From Paraburkholderia oxyphila NBRC 105797 (GTDB taxonomy: Bacteria; Pseudomonadota; Gammaproteobacteria; Burkholderiales; Burkholderiaceae), in the NCBI RefSeq assembly GCF_000685075.1, contig NZ_BAYD01000049.1, forward strand, positions 1 through 64,000: a DNA stretch of 64,000 nucleotides. The letters run 5' to 3'. Positions 28,676 through 38,793 of this stretch are shown here, piece by piece. The position numbers and the translations under genes were made by a program. How positions within the stretch are numbered: position 1 is the stretch's first letter; the number at the start of each line of letters is the position of its first letter. The notes beneath the pieces are model-generated. The model was not told the DNA's origin, did not search any database, and saw nothing but the letters and a program-made list of their open reading frames with translations.

Positions 28676-31543
28676 ATGAGCGACAGCACGCTAGCGAAAA
28701 GCTTCGAGCCGCAGACGATCGAAGCCCACTGGGGCCCCGAATGGGAGCGCCGCGGCTACGCCGCCGCGACCTTCACGCCCGGCCGCGCCAACTTCTCGAT
28801 CCAGTTGCCGCCGCCGAACGTCACCGGCACGCTGCACATGGGCCACGCGTTCAACCAGACGATCATGGACGGCCTCGCGCGCTACCACCGCATGCTCGGC
28901 GAGAACACCCTGTGGGTGCCGGGCACGGACCACGCGGGCATCGCCACGCAGATCGTGGTCGAGCGCCAGCTCGACGCGCAAAAGATCTCGCGCCACGACC
29001 TCGGCCGCGAGAAGTTCGTCGAGCGCGTGTGGGAATGGAAGCAGCAGTCGGGCTCGACCATCACGGGCCAGGTGCGGCGTCTGGGCGCCTCGATCGACTG
29101 GTCGCGCGAGTACTTCACGATGGACGACAAGATGTCGGCCGCCGTGCGCGACGTGTTCGTGCGCCTCTACGAACAGGGCCTGATCTATCGCGGCAAGCGC
29201 CTCGTGAACTGGGATCCGGTGCTGCTCACCGCCGTTTCGGACCTCGAAGTGGCGAGCGAAGAGGAAAGCGGCAACCTGTGGCACCTGCGCTATCCGCTCG
29301 CGGACGGCTCGGCCACGCTGACCGTCGCCACGACGCGCCCGGAAACCATGCTCGGCGACACGGCCGTGATGGTGCACCCGGAAGACGAGCGCTATGCGCA
29401 CCTGATCGGCAAGATGGTCAAGCTGCCGCTCACCGACCGCGAAATCCCGGTGATCGCCGACGAATACGTGGACCGCGAGTTTGGCACGGGCGTCGTGAAG
29501 GTCACGCCCGCGCACGACTTCAACGACTATCAGGTGGGCCTGCGCCACGGCCTGCCGATGATCGAGATCCTCACGCTCGACGCGAAGATCAACGACAACG
29601 CACCTGAAAAATACCGCGGCCTCGACCGCTTCGAGGCGCGCAAGCAGGTGGTCGCCGATTTCGAGGCGCTCGGCCTGCTCGACTCGGTGCAGCCGCACAA
29701 GCTGATGGTGCCGCGCGGCGACCGCACGGGCGTGGTGATTGAGCCGATGCTCACGGACCAATGGTTCGTGGCGATGACGAAGCCCGCACCCGAGGGCACT
29801 TTCAACCCCGGCAAGTCGATCACCGAAACCTCGCTCGACGTGGTGCGCAGCGGCCAGATCAAGTTCGTGCCGGAGAACTGGACCACGACCTACTATCAGT
29901 GGCTCGAGAACATCCAGGACTGGTGCATCTCGCGCCAGCTCTGGTGGGGCCACCAGATCCCGGCGTGGTACGGCGAAAACGGCGAGATCTTCGTTGCAAA
30001 GAACGAGGAAGAGGCGCGCGCCCAGGCCAATGCCAAGGGCTACACGGGCGCGCTCAAGCGCGACGAGGACGTGCTCGACACGTGGTTCTCGTCGGCGCTC
30101 GTGCCGTTCTCGTCGCTCGGCTGGCCCGAAGAGACGCCGGAGCTGAAGGCCTTCCTGCCCTCCTCGGTGCTGGTGACGGGCTTCGACATCATCTTCTTCT
30201 GGGTGGCGCGCATGGTCATGATGACCACGCACTTCACCGGCAAGGTGCCCTTCGACACGGTCTACGTGCACGGCCTCGTGCGCGACGCCGAAGGCCAGAA
30301 GATGTCCAAGAGCAAGGGCAATACGCTCGACCCGATCGACATCGTCGACGGCATCGACCTCGAGGCGCTCGTTGCCAAGCGCACCACGGGCCTCATGAAT
30401 CCCAAGCAGGCCGCGACCATCGAGAAGAAGACGCGCAAGGAGTTCCCGAACGGCATTCCCGCCTTCGGCACCGACGCGCTGCGCTTCACGATGGCCTCGA
30501 TGGCCACGCTCGGGCGCAACGTGAACTTCGACCTCGCGCGCTGCGAGGGCTATCGCAACTTCTGCAACAAGCTCTGGAACGCCACGCGCTTCGTGCTGAT
30601 GAACTGCGAAGGCCACGACTGCGGCTTCTCGAAGCCAGGCGACTGCCAGCCGGGCGATTGCGGCCCGGGCGGCTACACCGACTTCTCGCAGGCCGACCGC
30701 TGGATCGTCTCGCTGTTGCAGCGCGTGGAAGCCGAGGTCGCGAAGGGCTTCGCCGACTATCGCTTCGACAACGTGGCCAACGCCATATACAAGTTCGTCT
30801 GGGACGAATACTGTGACTGGTATCTGGAACTGGCGAAGGTGCAGATCCAGACCGGTACGCCCGAGCAGCAGCGCGCCACGCGCCGCACGCTGCTGCGCGT
30901 GCTGGAGACGGTGCTGCGCCTCGCGCACCCGGTGATTCCGTTCATCACCGAAGCGCTGTGGCAGAAGGTGGCGCCGCTCACCGACGCGTACCCGCAAGGC
31001 GCGGCGGAAGGCGAGGCATCGATCATGATGCAGCCCTACCCGCTGGCCGAGCCGAAGAAGATTGACGAAGCCGCCGAGCAATGGGCCGCCGACCTGAAGG
31101 CCGTGATCGACGCCTGCCGCAACCTGCGTGGCGAGATGAGCCTCTCGCCCGCCACGAAGGTGCCGCTGCTGGCGACGGGCAACGCCGAACGGCTCGCCTC
31201 GTTCGCGCCCTATGCGCAGGCGCTGGCGAAGCTCTCGGAGGTCCAGATCATCGCCGACGAAGCGACGCTCGACGCCGCCTCGGCGGGCGCGCCGGTTGCT
31301 ATCGTCGGGACAGACAAGCTCGTGCTGAAGGTGGAGATCGACGTGGCAGCCGAGCGCGAGCGTCTCTCGAAGGAAATCGCGCGACTGACGAATGAAGTGA
31401 CGAAGTGCAATGCCAAGCTGGGAAATGACAGTTTTGTTGCAAAAGCCCCGCCGGCGGTAGTTGAGCAGGAGCAGAAGAGGCTGGCAGAATTCCAGGCAAC
31501 ACTGGGCAAGCTGACCGCGCAACTCGCGCGGCTGCCTGTCTGA
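28676..31543 (+). CDS. valS: Valyl-tRNA synthetase
   Basis: A 955-residue class Ia synthetase charging tRNA-Val. The HIGH-type motif is HMGH (residues 54-57, in [11 protein letters not shown]) and KMSKS is at 542-546. The editing domain lies between, the anticodon-binding domain follows, and a C-terminal coiled coil (about 885-955) ends the protein. Divergent from uvrD; galU follows on the same strand 65 bases later. Confidence 0.97.
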   Translation: MSDSTLAKSFEPQTIEAHWGPEWERRGYAAATFTPGRANFSIQLPPPNVTGTLHMGHAFNQTIMDGLARYHRMLGENTLWVPGTDHAGIATQIVVERQLDAQKISRHDLGREKFVERVWEWKQQSGSTITGQVRRLGASIDWSREYFTMDDKMSAAVRDVFVRLYEQGLIYRGKRLVNWDPVLLTAVSDLEVASEEESGNLWHLRYPLADGSATLTVATTRPETMLGDTAVMVHPEDERYAHLIGKMVKLPLTDREIPVIADEYVDREFGTGVVKVTPAHDFNDYQVGLRHGLPMIEILTLDAKINDNAPEKYRGLDRFEARKQVVADFEALGLLDSVQPHKLMVPRGDRTGVVIEPMLTDQWFVAMTKPAPEGTFNPGKSITETSLDVVRSGQIKFVPENWTTTYYQWLENIQDWCISRQLWWGHQIPAWYGENGEIFVAKNEEEARAQANAKGYTGALKRDEDVLDTWFSSALVPFSSLGWPEETPELKAFLPSSVLVTGFDIIFFWVARMVMMTTHFTGKVPFDTVYVHGLVRDAEGQKMSKSKGNTLDPIDIVDGIDLEALVAKRTTGLMNPKQAATIEKKTRKEFPNGIPAFGTDALRFTMASMATLGRNVNFDLARCEGYRNFCNKLWNATRFVLMNCEGHDCGFSKPGDCQPGDCGPGGYTDFSQADRWIVSLLQRVEAEVAKGFADYRFDNVANAIYKFVWDEYCDWYLELAKVQIQTGTPEQQRATRRTLLRVLETVLRLAHPVIPFITEALWQKVAPLTDAYPQGAAEGEASIMMQPYPLAEPKKIDEAAEQWAADLKAVIDACRNLRGEMSLSPATKVPLLATGNAERLASFAPYAQALAKLSEVQIIADEATLDAASAGAPVAIVGTDKLVLKVEIDVAAERERLSKEIARLTNEVTKCNAKLGNDSFVAKAPPAVVEQEQKRLAEFQATLGKLTAQLARLPV

Positions 31544-31608
31544 ATCGGCCAAGGTGGGCTGTGGCGGCGCGCGCGGCGCCTGAGCCCATCAGAACCAGGA
31601 CCATAGAC

Positions 31609-32490
31609 ATGCTAAAAGTGACTAAAGCGGTATTCCCGGTGGCGGGCCTCGGCACGCGCTTCCTTCCGGCCACCAAGGCCAGCCCGAAGGAAATGCTGCC
31701 GGTCGTGGACAAGCCGCTGATCCAGTACGCGGTCGAGGAGGCCGTCGCGGCTGGCATTACCGAAATGATCTTCGTGACGGGCCGCAGCAAACGCGCGATC
31801 GAAGACCACTTCGACAAGTCCTATGAGATCGAGGCCGAGCTCGAGGCCCGCGGCAAGGCCAAGCTGCTCGAGCTGGTGCGCAGCATCAAGCCGAACAACG
31901 TCGACTGCTTCTATGTGCGCCAGCCCGAAGCGCTGGGCCTCGGTCACGCCGTGCTGTGCGCGGAAAAGCTCGTGGGCGACAACCCGTTCGCCGTGATCCT
32001 GGCGGACGACCTGCTCTACGGCACGCCGCCGGTCATGAAGCAGATGGTCGAGGTGTTCGACCACTACCACAGCTCGGTGCTCGGCGTGGAAGAGATTCCG
32101 CCCTCGGAGACGCGCTCGTACGGCATCGTCGACGGCAAGGAATGGGAAGACGCGATCGTCAAGCTCTCGGGCATCGTCGAGAAGCCGGCCCCCGAAGTCG
32201 CGCCGTCGAACCTTGGCGTGGTGGGCCGCTACGTGCTCAAGCCGCGCATTTTCGAGCATCTGAAGTCGATCAAGCCGGGCGCGGGCGGCGAGCTTCAGCT
32301 CACCGACGCGATCCAGTCGCTGCTCGCCGACGAGCAGGTCCTCGCGTACAAGTATCACGGCACGCGCTTCGACTGCGGCAGCAAGCTCGGCTACCTGAAG
32401 GCGACCGTGGAGTTCGCGCTGCGCCACCCGGAAGTGGCCGAGGACTTCGCGGAGTATCTGCGTACGCGCAAGCCGGAGCTGGAAGGCTAG
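31609..32490 (+). CDS. galU: UTP-glucose-1-phosphate uridylyltransferase
   Basis: A 293-residue enzyme making UDP-glucose for lipopolysaccharide, exopolysaccharide and trehalose synthesis. The nucleotide-binding start ([15 protein letters not shown]) and [14 protein letters not shown] are diagnostic; VEKP and the [10 protein letters not shown] block follow. The ATG at 31609 has CAGGA nine bases before it; a longer GTG version from 31561 has no homology support. Ends in a terminator shared with the convergent TusA-like gene. Confidence 0.95.
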   Translation: MLKVTKAVFPVAGLGTRFLPATKASPKEMLPVVDKPLIQYAVEEAVAAGITEMIFVTGRSKRAIEDHFDKSYEIEAELEARGKAKLLELVRSIKPNNVDCFYVRQPEALGLGHAVLCAEKLVGDNPFAVILADDLLYGTPPVMKQMVEVFDHYHSSVLGVEEIPPSETRSYGIVDGKEWEDAIVKLSGIVEKPAPEVAPSNLGVVGRYVLKPRIFEHLKSIKPGAGGELQLTDAIQSLLADEQVLAYKYHGTRFDCGSKLGYLKATVEFALRHPEVAEDFAEYLRTRKPELEG

Positions 32491-32573
32491 GCGCCCCCGG
32501 CTAAGCGCCCCTTCGGCCACGCGCCCTCTCGCGGGGGCCACTGGCCGCATGCCGGTATCCCACACTGGCAATG

Positions 32574-32611
32574 AAAATGGCCCGCAATCTCACGATCGCG
32601 GGCCATTTTTT
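32574..32611. terminator. Bidirectional terminator between galU and the TusA-like gene
   Basis: AAAATGGCCCGC arm (32574-32585), 12-base loop, GCGGGCCATTTT arm with a six-T run. It is 83 bases after galU and 32 bases beyond the stop of the convergent TusA-like gene. Confidence 0.9.
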
Positions 32612-32643
32612 ATGCGTTGCGCTAAAGCGCGGCGCGGGCCGTT

Positions 32644-32877
32644 TCAGCGGCGGCGCATCAGAAACACGAAGGTCTTGTCCTGCTGCGAGCTTTCGACGAT
32701 CTCGTTGCCGGTCTGCTTGGCGAAGGCGGCGAAATCGCGCTGCGAGCCGGGATCGGTCGCGAGAACCTTGAGAATCTGGCCGCTTTCCATGTCGGCGAGC
32801 GCCTTCTTGGCGCGCAGGATCGGCAGCGGGCAGTTCAGCCCGCGCGCATCCACTTCCTTGTGAACCTGAATTTGCAT
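32644..32877 (-). CDS. TusA-family sulfur carrier protein
   Basis: A 77-residue protein with the CPxP motif (Cys16-Pro-Leu-Pro) that carries a persulfide sulfur in TusA proteins. Family members serve tRNA thiolation, molybdenum cofactor synthesis or sulfur oxidation; no neighbour here decides which. A single-gene unit ending at the terminator shared with galU. Confidence 0.9.
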   Translation of the reverse strand: MQIQVHKEVDARGLNCPLPILRAKKALADMESGQILKVLATDPGSQRDFAAFAKQTGNEIVESSQQDKTFVFLMRRR

Positions 32878-33063
32878 CGGGTTGGATCCTTCGTTGGCGC
32901 GCCGCCGCTCTCGGGCAGCGCTGGGTACGTCACGGATAGCAGCGATTTTACCGCAGCCGCATACAAGGACGCTTGCGCCCTCTTTGCGGCCGCCTTGTAG
33001 CCGCTTCGTACCCGCTTTGTACCTGCCTCGTTCGCCCGCTGCGCTCCGGCGACGCGCCGCGCC

Positions 33064-34128
33064 TCAGAGCGTCACCGCCTGCCCCGTGCGCAACGACTCG
33101 CGCAGCGCGAAGCCGATTCGCGTGGCCTCCAGCGCATCCTCCAGCGTCGCGCCTTGCTGCGCGTGCTCCGCCGCGCACGCCTCGCCGCCACGGCGCGCCC
33201 GCACCGCCGCGACGAACGCCTGCGCCTCGATGAGGAAGGCCTCCTCGAAGCGGTCGAAGAAGGTCGGCGTGCAGACGCTGCGCACGCCGTGCGCGTCGTA
33301 GATCTCCACGCGGTTCGCGCGCGGCAGACGGCCGATCGCGAGCGCGCCGGCCGTGCCGATGACCTCGCTCGACGTATCGTTGCCATGCGCCATGGTGCGC
33401 GACGCATAGAACATCGCGAGCTTGCCGCCTTCGAACTCGCAGATCGCGACGCCGTTGTCGACGTCGCCATACTCGCGCAGGCCCTCGTGCAGCGCGACCG
33501 CGCCCGCCGCAAAGACGCGCGTGGCGCGCGGCTTGCCGAGGAGCCAGCGCGCGACGTCGATGTCGTGCACGGTGCAGTCGAGAAAGATGCCGCCCGAGCC
33601 CGGCGCGAAGCGCACGAAGAAGCCATCGGGGTCGTTGAGATCGCAGGTTTGCGAACGCACGAGAAACGGCCGGCCGATCGCGCCCGCGCGCACCTGCGCA
33701 AACGCGTCGTGATAGCTCGGGTCGAAACGGCGCATGAAGCCGATCGTCACCTGTTGGTCCGGAAAGCGGCGCGCCTCGTCGACCACGCGCTCGCATTCGG
33801 CCACGTCGAGCGAGAGCGGCTTCTCGCAGAACACGTGCTTGCCCGCGCGCAATGCATCGACGATCTGCTGCGCGTGCAGCGCCGAAGGCGTCACGAGCCA
33901 GACGGCGTCCACCGACGTGTCAGCGAGCAGTTCGGCGTAGTCGCGGTACAGCCGCGCCTCGGGCAGCGCACCGCGCGCCCATGCGAGGTCGTCTTCGAGC
34001 GGGCTGCATGCCGCCGCCAGCGTCGCTCCCGGCACGCGATACGCGAGATTGCCCGCATGCCGCCGGCCGAGCCGCCCAAGTCCCGCCACGCCCACGCGCA
34101 ACGGCCGGGCACGTTCATTCGCCTGCAT
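33064..34128 (-). CDS. Second Gfo/Idh/MocA-family dehydrogenase of the inositol region
   Basis: A 354-residue NAD(P)-dependent dehydrogenase. Nucleotide-binding GVAGLGRLGRRH (13-24), the conserved EKP (102-104), GFMRRFDPSYHDAF, and the active-site D-x-x-x-H in LDCTVHDID. It differs clearly from the IolG just upstream, so it may act on another stereoisomer (scyllo- or D-chiro-inositol) or an inosose. Third gene of the rpiR-iolG group, 95 bases after iolG. Confidence 0.85.
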   Translation of the reverse strand: MQANERARPLRVGVAGLGRLGRRHAGNLAYRVPGATLAAACSPLEDDLAWARGALPEARLYRDYAELLADTSVDAVWLVTPSALHAQQIVDALRAGKHVFCEKPLSLDVAECERVVDEARRFPDQQVTIGFMRRFDPSYHDAFAQVRAGAIGRPFLVRSQTCDLNDPDGFFVRFAPGSGGIFLDCTVHDIDVARWLLGKPRATRVFAAGAVALHEGLREYGDVDNGVAICEFEGGKLAMFYASRTMAHGNDTSSEVIGTAGALAIGRLPRANRVEIYDAHGVRSVCTPTFFDRFEEAFLIEAQAFVAAVRARRGGEACAAEHAQQGATLEDALEATRIGFALRESLRTGQAVTL

Positions 34129-34223
34129 TGTCCGTCTCCTCAGTGCTTCCTTCGGTATCCTGCCTATTTGAAAAGCGCCGCTTCGGGCGCGACGCCACCA
34201 CGATCTTCACCTGCGCGACCGGA

Positions 34224-35231
34224 TCATCCCCCGAGCTTGACCACACGGCCTTCGCGCCACGAGAGCGCCGCCGCTTCCGCAAGTTCGAGCGCCTTGAGGC
34301 CGTCGGCCACGCTCGTGCGCACCGGCGTGCCCTGCGTCACAGCCTCATAAAAATGCGCCATCTCGCGCGCGTACGCCGCCCGGTAGCGCTCGAGGAAGAA
34401 GGCCTCGGGAACGTCCTGCGCCACCGCGTGCTTGGTCCACGCCACCACTTCCGTGGGCTTCATGTTGCCCGCCTGGAGCATGCCGTCGCTGCCGAGAATC
34501 TCGAAGCGCTGGTCGTAGCCATAGGCCGCGCGGCGCGCCGTGTTGATCTGGCAAAGGCGGCCGCGCTTCGTGCGAATCGTCACGGCAGTCGAGTCGATGT
34601 CGCCCGCATCGGCGATGGCCGGATCGGAGAGGCAGCTGCCCGTGGCGTGCACGGTCTCGGCTTCGTCGTCGAGAATCCAGCGGAAGATGTCGAAGTCGTG
34701 GATCAGCATGTCCTTGAAGATGCCGCCCGAGTGCTTGATGTATTCGACCGGCGGCGCCCCCGGATCGCGGCTCGTCACGATCAGCATCTCGGGCGTGCCG
34801 ATCTCGCCCGCGTCGAGGCGCGCCTTGAGCGCGGCAAAGGTGGGATCGTAGCGGCGCTGAAAGCCGATCATGGCCACCACGCCCGCGCGCGCGACAGCTT
34901 GAGCGCACTCGCGCGCGCGTTCGATGGCGAGATCGACGGGCTTCTCGCAGAAGATAGGCTTGCCTGCTGCCGCCGATTTCAGGATCAGTTCGGAGTGCGT
35001 ATCGGTGGACGAGCAGATCACCGTCGCATCGATCGAGGCGTCGCCGAACGCGCCGTCCACGTCGGCCACCTGCGCGCCGTGCTGCGCCGCGAGCGCGGCA
35101 GCGGCCTCGCGGTTCACGTCGATCACATACTTCAGACGCACGCCGGGCTGGCGCGCGAGGTTCGCCGCATGAATGCGGCCGATGCGGCCCGCGCCGAATA
35201 CCGCCACGTTCAGCGTCCTTGCTTCAGTCAT
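34224..35231 (-). CDS. iolG: Inositol 2-dehydrogenase
   Basis: A 335-residue Gfo/Idh/MocA enzyme oxidising myo-inositol to 2-keto-myo-inositol (scyllo-inosose) with NAD. The Rossmann motif GAGRIGRIH spans 13-21 and EKP 96-98; the catalytic pair is Asp174 and His178 in KDMLIHDFD. Its start overlaps the end of the RpiR gene by eight bases (ATGACTGA), so the two are cotranslated. Confidence 0.9.
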   Translation of the reverse strand: MTEARTLNVAVFGAGRIGRIHAANLARQPGVRLKYVIDVNREAAAALAAQHGAQVADVDGAFGDASIDATVICSSTDTHSELILKSAAAGKPIFCEKPVDLAIERARECAQAVARAGVVAMIGFQRRYDPTFAALKARLDAGEIGTPEMLIVTSRDPGAPPVEYIKHSGGIFKDMLIHDFDIFRWILDDEAETVHATGSCLSDPAIADAGDIDSTAVTIRTKRGRLCQINTARRAAYGYDQRFEILGSDGMLQAGNMKPTEVVAWTKHAVAQDVPEAFFLERYRAAYAREMAHFYEAVTQGTPVRTSVADGLKALELAEAAALSWREGRVVKLGG

Positions 35232-36114
35232 CGTATCCTCCAGGGTCGGTCGATTCTTCCACGTTGAGTTCGAGCCGGTACGCGAGCGCGACGAACAGCG
35301 CCTGGCACAGGCAAAACGTGCTGGTCAGCGAGCGGAACGCGAACGCGCTCCCCTCCTTCACATAGAGCTGCGCATCGGCGTGACGCGCGAGCGGCGAGAG
35401 CTGGCTGTCGGTGATGACGAGCGTCTTCGCCTGGTGTTGCTGCGCGACGCGCAGGCAGTACTGCGTCTCCTTGCCGTAAGGCGCGAAGCTGATGGCGATC
35501 ACCACGTCGCCCTTCTTCACGCTGCGGATCTGCTCGTGGTACATGCCGCCGAGACCCGAGATCAGATGCACGCGCTTTCTCGTGTGCTGGAGCGCGTAGA
35601 CGATATAGCTCGCCACCGCGAACGAGCGGCGCACGCCAATCACGTAGATGTTGTCCGCGTGCTCGAGCATCTTCACCGCGGCGTCGAACTGCGCGTCGTC
35701 GAGCCCGGCCTCGAGCTCGTCCAGACCGCTGCGGCACGCGCCGATGAATTCGCGCGCCACCGCGCCGCCGAGATCCGGGCTCGCGTTGCCGTCCTTCGCC
35801 TCGATCAGCTGGCGAATGCGCTGCTGATAGCTGGTGGCCGACGCCCCCTGCCCCGCGTAGGCCTGGCGGAACACCGCCTGCAGATCGGAGAAGCCCGAAA
35901 AGCCGAAGCGCTGCGCGAAGCGCACCACCGCCGACGGATGCACCCCGCAGCTCGCGGCGATGTCGCTGGTGCGATCCATCATCACGCTCGCACGGTTCTG
36001 CTCGATATAGGTCGCGACATTCTTCAACTGCCGCGGCAGCGCCTCGTACTCGTGTGCGATGCGCTGCATCAATTCGTCTACGCCTGCTACGGCGTCGCTG
36101 GTTTCATCCGCCAT
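35224..36114 (-). CDS. RpiR-family regulator, probable IolR
   Basis: A 296-residue regulator with an N-terminal RpiR-type helix-turn-helix (about 1-80, with DIAASCGVHPSAVVRFAQRFGF) and a C-terminal SIS sugar-phosphate-binding domain (about 125-260). It is divergent from the inositol ABC/iol operon and leads the iolG operon, so it probably represses both and responds to a phosphorylated intermediate such as 2-deoxy-5-keto-gluconate-6-phosphate; this is inferred from rhizobial and Bacillus systems. Open frame extends to 36234, but the ATG at 36114 matches the family start. Confidence 0.85.
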   Translation of the reverse strand: MADETSDAVAGVDELMQRIAHEYEALPRQLKNVATYIEQNRASVMMDRTSDIAASCGVHPSAVVRFAQRFGFSGFSDLQAVFRQAYAGQGASATSYQQRIRQLIEAKDGNASPDLGGAVAREFIGACRSGLDELEAGLDDAQFDAAVKMLEHADNIYVIGVRRSFAVASYIVYALQHTRKRVHLISGLGGMYHEQIRSVKKGDVVIAISFAPYGKETQYCLRVAQQHQAKTLVITDSQLSPLARHADAQLYVKEGSAFAFRSLTSTFCLCQALFVALAYRLELNVEESTDPGGYDD

Positions 36115-36206
36115 GATGGTTTTTCCCTGATGCTTGCCGCAGTGCCGCAAACCCTTGCCAGGCCTGCCGTCGACGGAATCGATTATAGGTAGCGCCGCAC
36201 GCAATT

Positions 36207-36251
36207 GGAACAGATTTTCCATTTTTATTTGCAATGAAATTTTTGTTGCAA
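36207..36251. promoter_or_regulatory. Candidate IolR operator region
   Basis: A GGAA-N6-TTCC palindrome at 36207-36220 (GGAACAGATTTTCC) lies between the divergent rpiR-iolG and ABC-iolCDEB units. Eight bases further on are two TTGCAA boxes (36229-36234 and 36246-36251) 17 bases apart. From memory, GGAA-N6-TTCC is the reported IolR motif of Sinorhizobium meliloti. The second TTGCAA could also serve as a weak -35 for the rightward operon, with TACTCT at 36269. Confidence 0.5.
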
Positions 36252-36388
36252 CTCGCCAGACGATCGCCTACTCTTGTCGATGAGCGAGGCAGCAAAGCGG
36301 GCCGCAATGCGCACGCTGCAAATCGCAGGTCATAACGCGCGCCGCGCTCACCCCAAGAACGAACGACAGACCGAGAAAGGTGGAGACT

Positions 36389-37450
36389 ATGACGCAACGC
36401 AAGGGCAAGACCATGCTCCGAAGGTTGGCCGCGGCGCTCGCGCTGGCAGCGGGACTGAGCGGCTTGAGCGTGCTGGGCGCGCAGACGGCGCAGGCCGCCG
36501 ACGCGCACTTCGTGTTGATCAGCCACGCGCCGGATTCGGACTCGTGGTGGAACACCATCAAGAACGCCATCAAGCAAGCGGACGAGGACTTCAACGTCGA
36601 AACCGACTACCGCAATCCGCCCAACGGCGATATCGCCGACATGGCGCGCCTGATCGAGCAAGCCGCCGCGCGCAACTACGACGGCGTCATCGTCACCATC
36701 GCCGACTACGACGTGCTGAAGAACTCCATCGGCAAGGTCACGGAAAAGAAGATCCCGCTCGTCACGATCAATTCCGGCACCGAGGAACAGAGCGCGCAAC
36801 TCGGCGCGATCATGCACGTGGGCCAGCCCGAGTACGTGGCGGGCCACGCGGCCGGCGAAAAGGCCAAGGCCGCCGGCGTGAAGTCGTTCCTCTGCGTGAA
36901 TCACTTCGCGACCAACGCCGTCTCGTTCGAACGCTGCCGCGGCTTCGCGGACGCGCTGGGCGTGGACTACAAGACCTCGACGATCGACTCGGGCCAGGAC
37001 CCGACCGAGATCCAGTCGAAGGTGAGCGCGTATCTGCGCAACCATCCGAATACCGGTGCGATCCTCACGCTCGGCCCGGTGCCGGCCGCGGCCACGCTCA
37101 AGGCGATCCAGCAGATGGGCCTCGCGGGCAAGATCTACTTCTGCACCTTCGACTTCTCCGACGAGATCGCCAAGGCAATCCGCGCGGGCACGATCCAGTT
37201 CGCCATCGACCAGCAGCCGTATCTGCAGGGCTATATCCCGGTGGCCGTGCTGGCGATCGTGAAGAAAGACCATACGACCGATCCGGCCAAGATCCGCCAG
37301 ATCCTCGAAGCCAATCCGAAGTTCAAGCAGCGCCTCGAAACCTATGGGCTGCAGCCGTCCTACGGCCCGAAGAACATCCGCTCGGGTCCGGGCTTCATCA
37401 CCAAGGAGAACCTCGACAAGGTTGTGAAGTACGCGGGTCAGTACCGCTGA
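36389..37450 (+). CDS. Periplasmic sugar-binding protein of an inositol-linked ABC importer
   Basis: A 353-residue LacI-type periplasmic binding protein (Peripla_BP_4). The signal peptide has a basic start, a hydrophobic core (about 13-31) and a likely cleavage after Ala36 (TAQA-AD). The ATG at 36389 follows GGTGGAG; an upstream in-frame GTG at 36380 overlaps that site. By position it probably binds myo-inositol or a related polyol. The permease follows after 154 bases. Confidence 0.88.
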   Translation: MTQRKGKTMLRRLAAALALAAGLSGLSVLGAQTAQAADAHFVLISHAPDSDSWWNTIKNAIKQADEDFNVETDYRNPPNGDIADMARLIEQAAARNYDGVIVTIADYDVLKNSIGKVTEKKIPLVTINSGTEEQSAQLGAIMHVGQPEYVAGHAAGEKAKAAGVKSFLCVNHFATNAVSFERCRGFADALGVDYKTSTIDSGQDPTEIQSKVSAYLRNHPNTGAILTLGPVPAAATLKAIQQMGLAGKIYFCTFDFSDEIAKAIRAGTIQFAIDQQPYLQGYIPVAVLAIVKKDHTTDPAKIRQILEANPKFKQRLETYGLQPSYGPKNIRSGPGFITKENLDKVVKYAGQYR

Positions 37451-37604
37451 TCCCGCTCGTTTAAAGCGTCTTTTCGTCAGCCACGCGCGGCGACGGCTCG
37501 CTTCGAGCGACACCGACTCGCCTCACGCCTACCGCGCCGCGCATCAATTACCGGGCACGACACGCCGCTTGCGGCCCACGCGCACCGGTTATTCTGGAGA
37601 CATC

Positions 37605-38780
37605 ATGGGTGTAGCCGGCAAACACTTCCCCTCGCATGCAACGGACGGCGCGCAAGACCCACGCGAAGGCCAACCGTCGCCGGCGGGGCCACGCGCCAAC
37701 GACGAGCGCGTGCGGCGCGAATCGTGGTTCGGGCATCTGCTCGGCCGCCCCGAATTTGCTGCGATTTCCGGCACCGTGCTCGTGTTCGCCGTGTTCGCGA
37801 TCGGCGCGGGCGGCTCCGGCATGTTCGACCTCGACGGCGTGATGAACTGGTCGCAGGTCGCCGCTTACCTGGGCATCCTTGCCGTGGGTGCGTGCCTGCT
37901 CATGATCGCCGGCGAGTTCGACCTCTCGATCGGCTCGATGATCGGCTTCGCCGGCATGATGGTGGCCATCCCCACCATGTACTTCCACTGGCCCATCGCG
38001 CTGTCCATCCTGTTCGCGTTCGTGGGCTGCACGGCGCTCGGCGCCCTGAACGGCTACCTCGTGATGCGCACGCGGCTGCCCTCGTTCATTGTCACGCTCG
38101 CGTTCCTGTTCATCCTGCGCGGCCTCACGCTCGCGCTCTCGATCATGTTCGCCGACCGCACGATCGTCTCGGGCGTGGGCGACGTCGCGAAAGCCGACTA
38201 CGTAACCAACCTGCTCTTTCACGGCACGGCGTTCAAGGACCTCTTCGTAGCGCTCGCGCACATCGGCATCGGCAAGATGCTCGACAACGGCCAGCCGCTC
38301 GTGCCGGGCGTGCCGAAGGTGATCCTCTGGTGGTTCGCGCTCGTGGCCATCGGCGCGTTCACGCTCGCCAAGACGCGCTACGGCAACTGGATCCTCGCCG
38401 TGGGCGGCGACGCCAACGCCGCGAAGAATGTGGGCGTGCCGGTCAAGCGCGTCAAGATCTCGCTCTTCATGCTGACCGCGTTCTGCTCGTGCCTCTTTGC
38501 CGTGCTGCAAGTGTGCGACATCGGCTCGGCCGCCGCGGACCGCGGCCTGCAAAAGGAATTCGAGGCGATCATCGCCGCGGTGATCGGCGGCACGCTGCTC
38601 ACGGGCGGCTATGGCTCGGTGATCGGCGCGGCGTTCGGCGCGCTCATCTTCGGCGTCGTGCAGATCGGCATCACCTATACGAACATCGACTCGGACTGGT
38701 TCCGCGTCTTCCTCGGCGTGATGCTGCTGATCGCCGTGCTCTTCAATCACTATGTGCGCCGCCGCGTCGCGCAATCGTAA
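37605..38780 (+). CDS. Sugar ABC transporter permease
   Basis: A 391-residue membrane protein of the ribose/xylose permease family (BPD_transp_2), with about 10 helices starting near residue 45 after a polar, charged N-terminus of about 40 residues. Contains the typical [15 protein letters not shown] and [18 protein letters not shown] blocks and [21 protein letters not shown] five bases before the ATG. The ATPase gene follows 13 bases later. Confidence 0.9.
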   Translation: MGVAGKHFPSHATDGAQDPREGQPSPAGPRANDERVRRESWFGHLLGRPEFAAISGTVLVFAVFAIGAGGSGMFDLDGVMNWSQVAAYLGILAVGACLLMIAGEFDLSIGSMIGFAGMMVAIPTMYFHWPIALSILFAFVGCTALGALNGYLVMRTRLPSFIVTLAFLFILRGLTLALSIMFADRTIVSGVGDVAKADYVTNLLFHGTAFKDLFVALAHIGIGKMLDNGQPLVPGVPKVILWWFALVAIGAFTLAKTRYGNWILAVGGDANAAKNVGVPVKRVKISLFMLTAFCSCLFAVLQVCDIGSAAADRGLQKEFEAIIAAVIGGTLLTGGYGSVIGAAFGALIFGVVQIGITYTNIDSDWFRVFLGVMLLIAVLFNHYVRRRVAQS

Positions 38781-38793
38781 GCCGGAGGCCGAC

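Noticed and set aside
28691-31552. 953-residue open frame antisense to valS
   Set aside because: Mirror of valS codon structure; no motif, no start signal, and valS is unmistakable.
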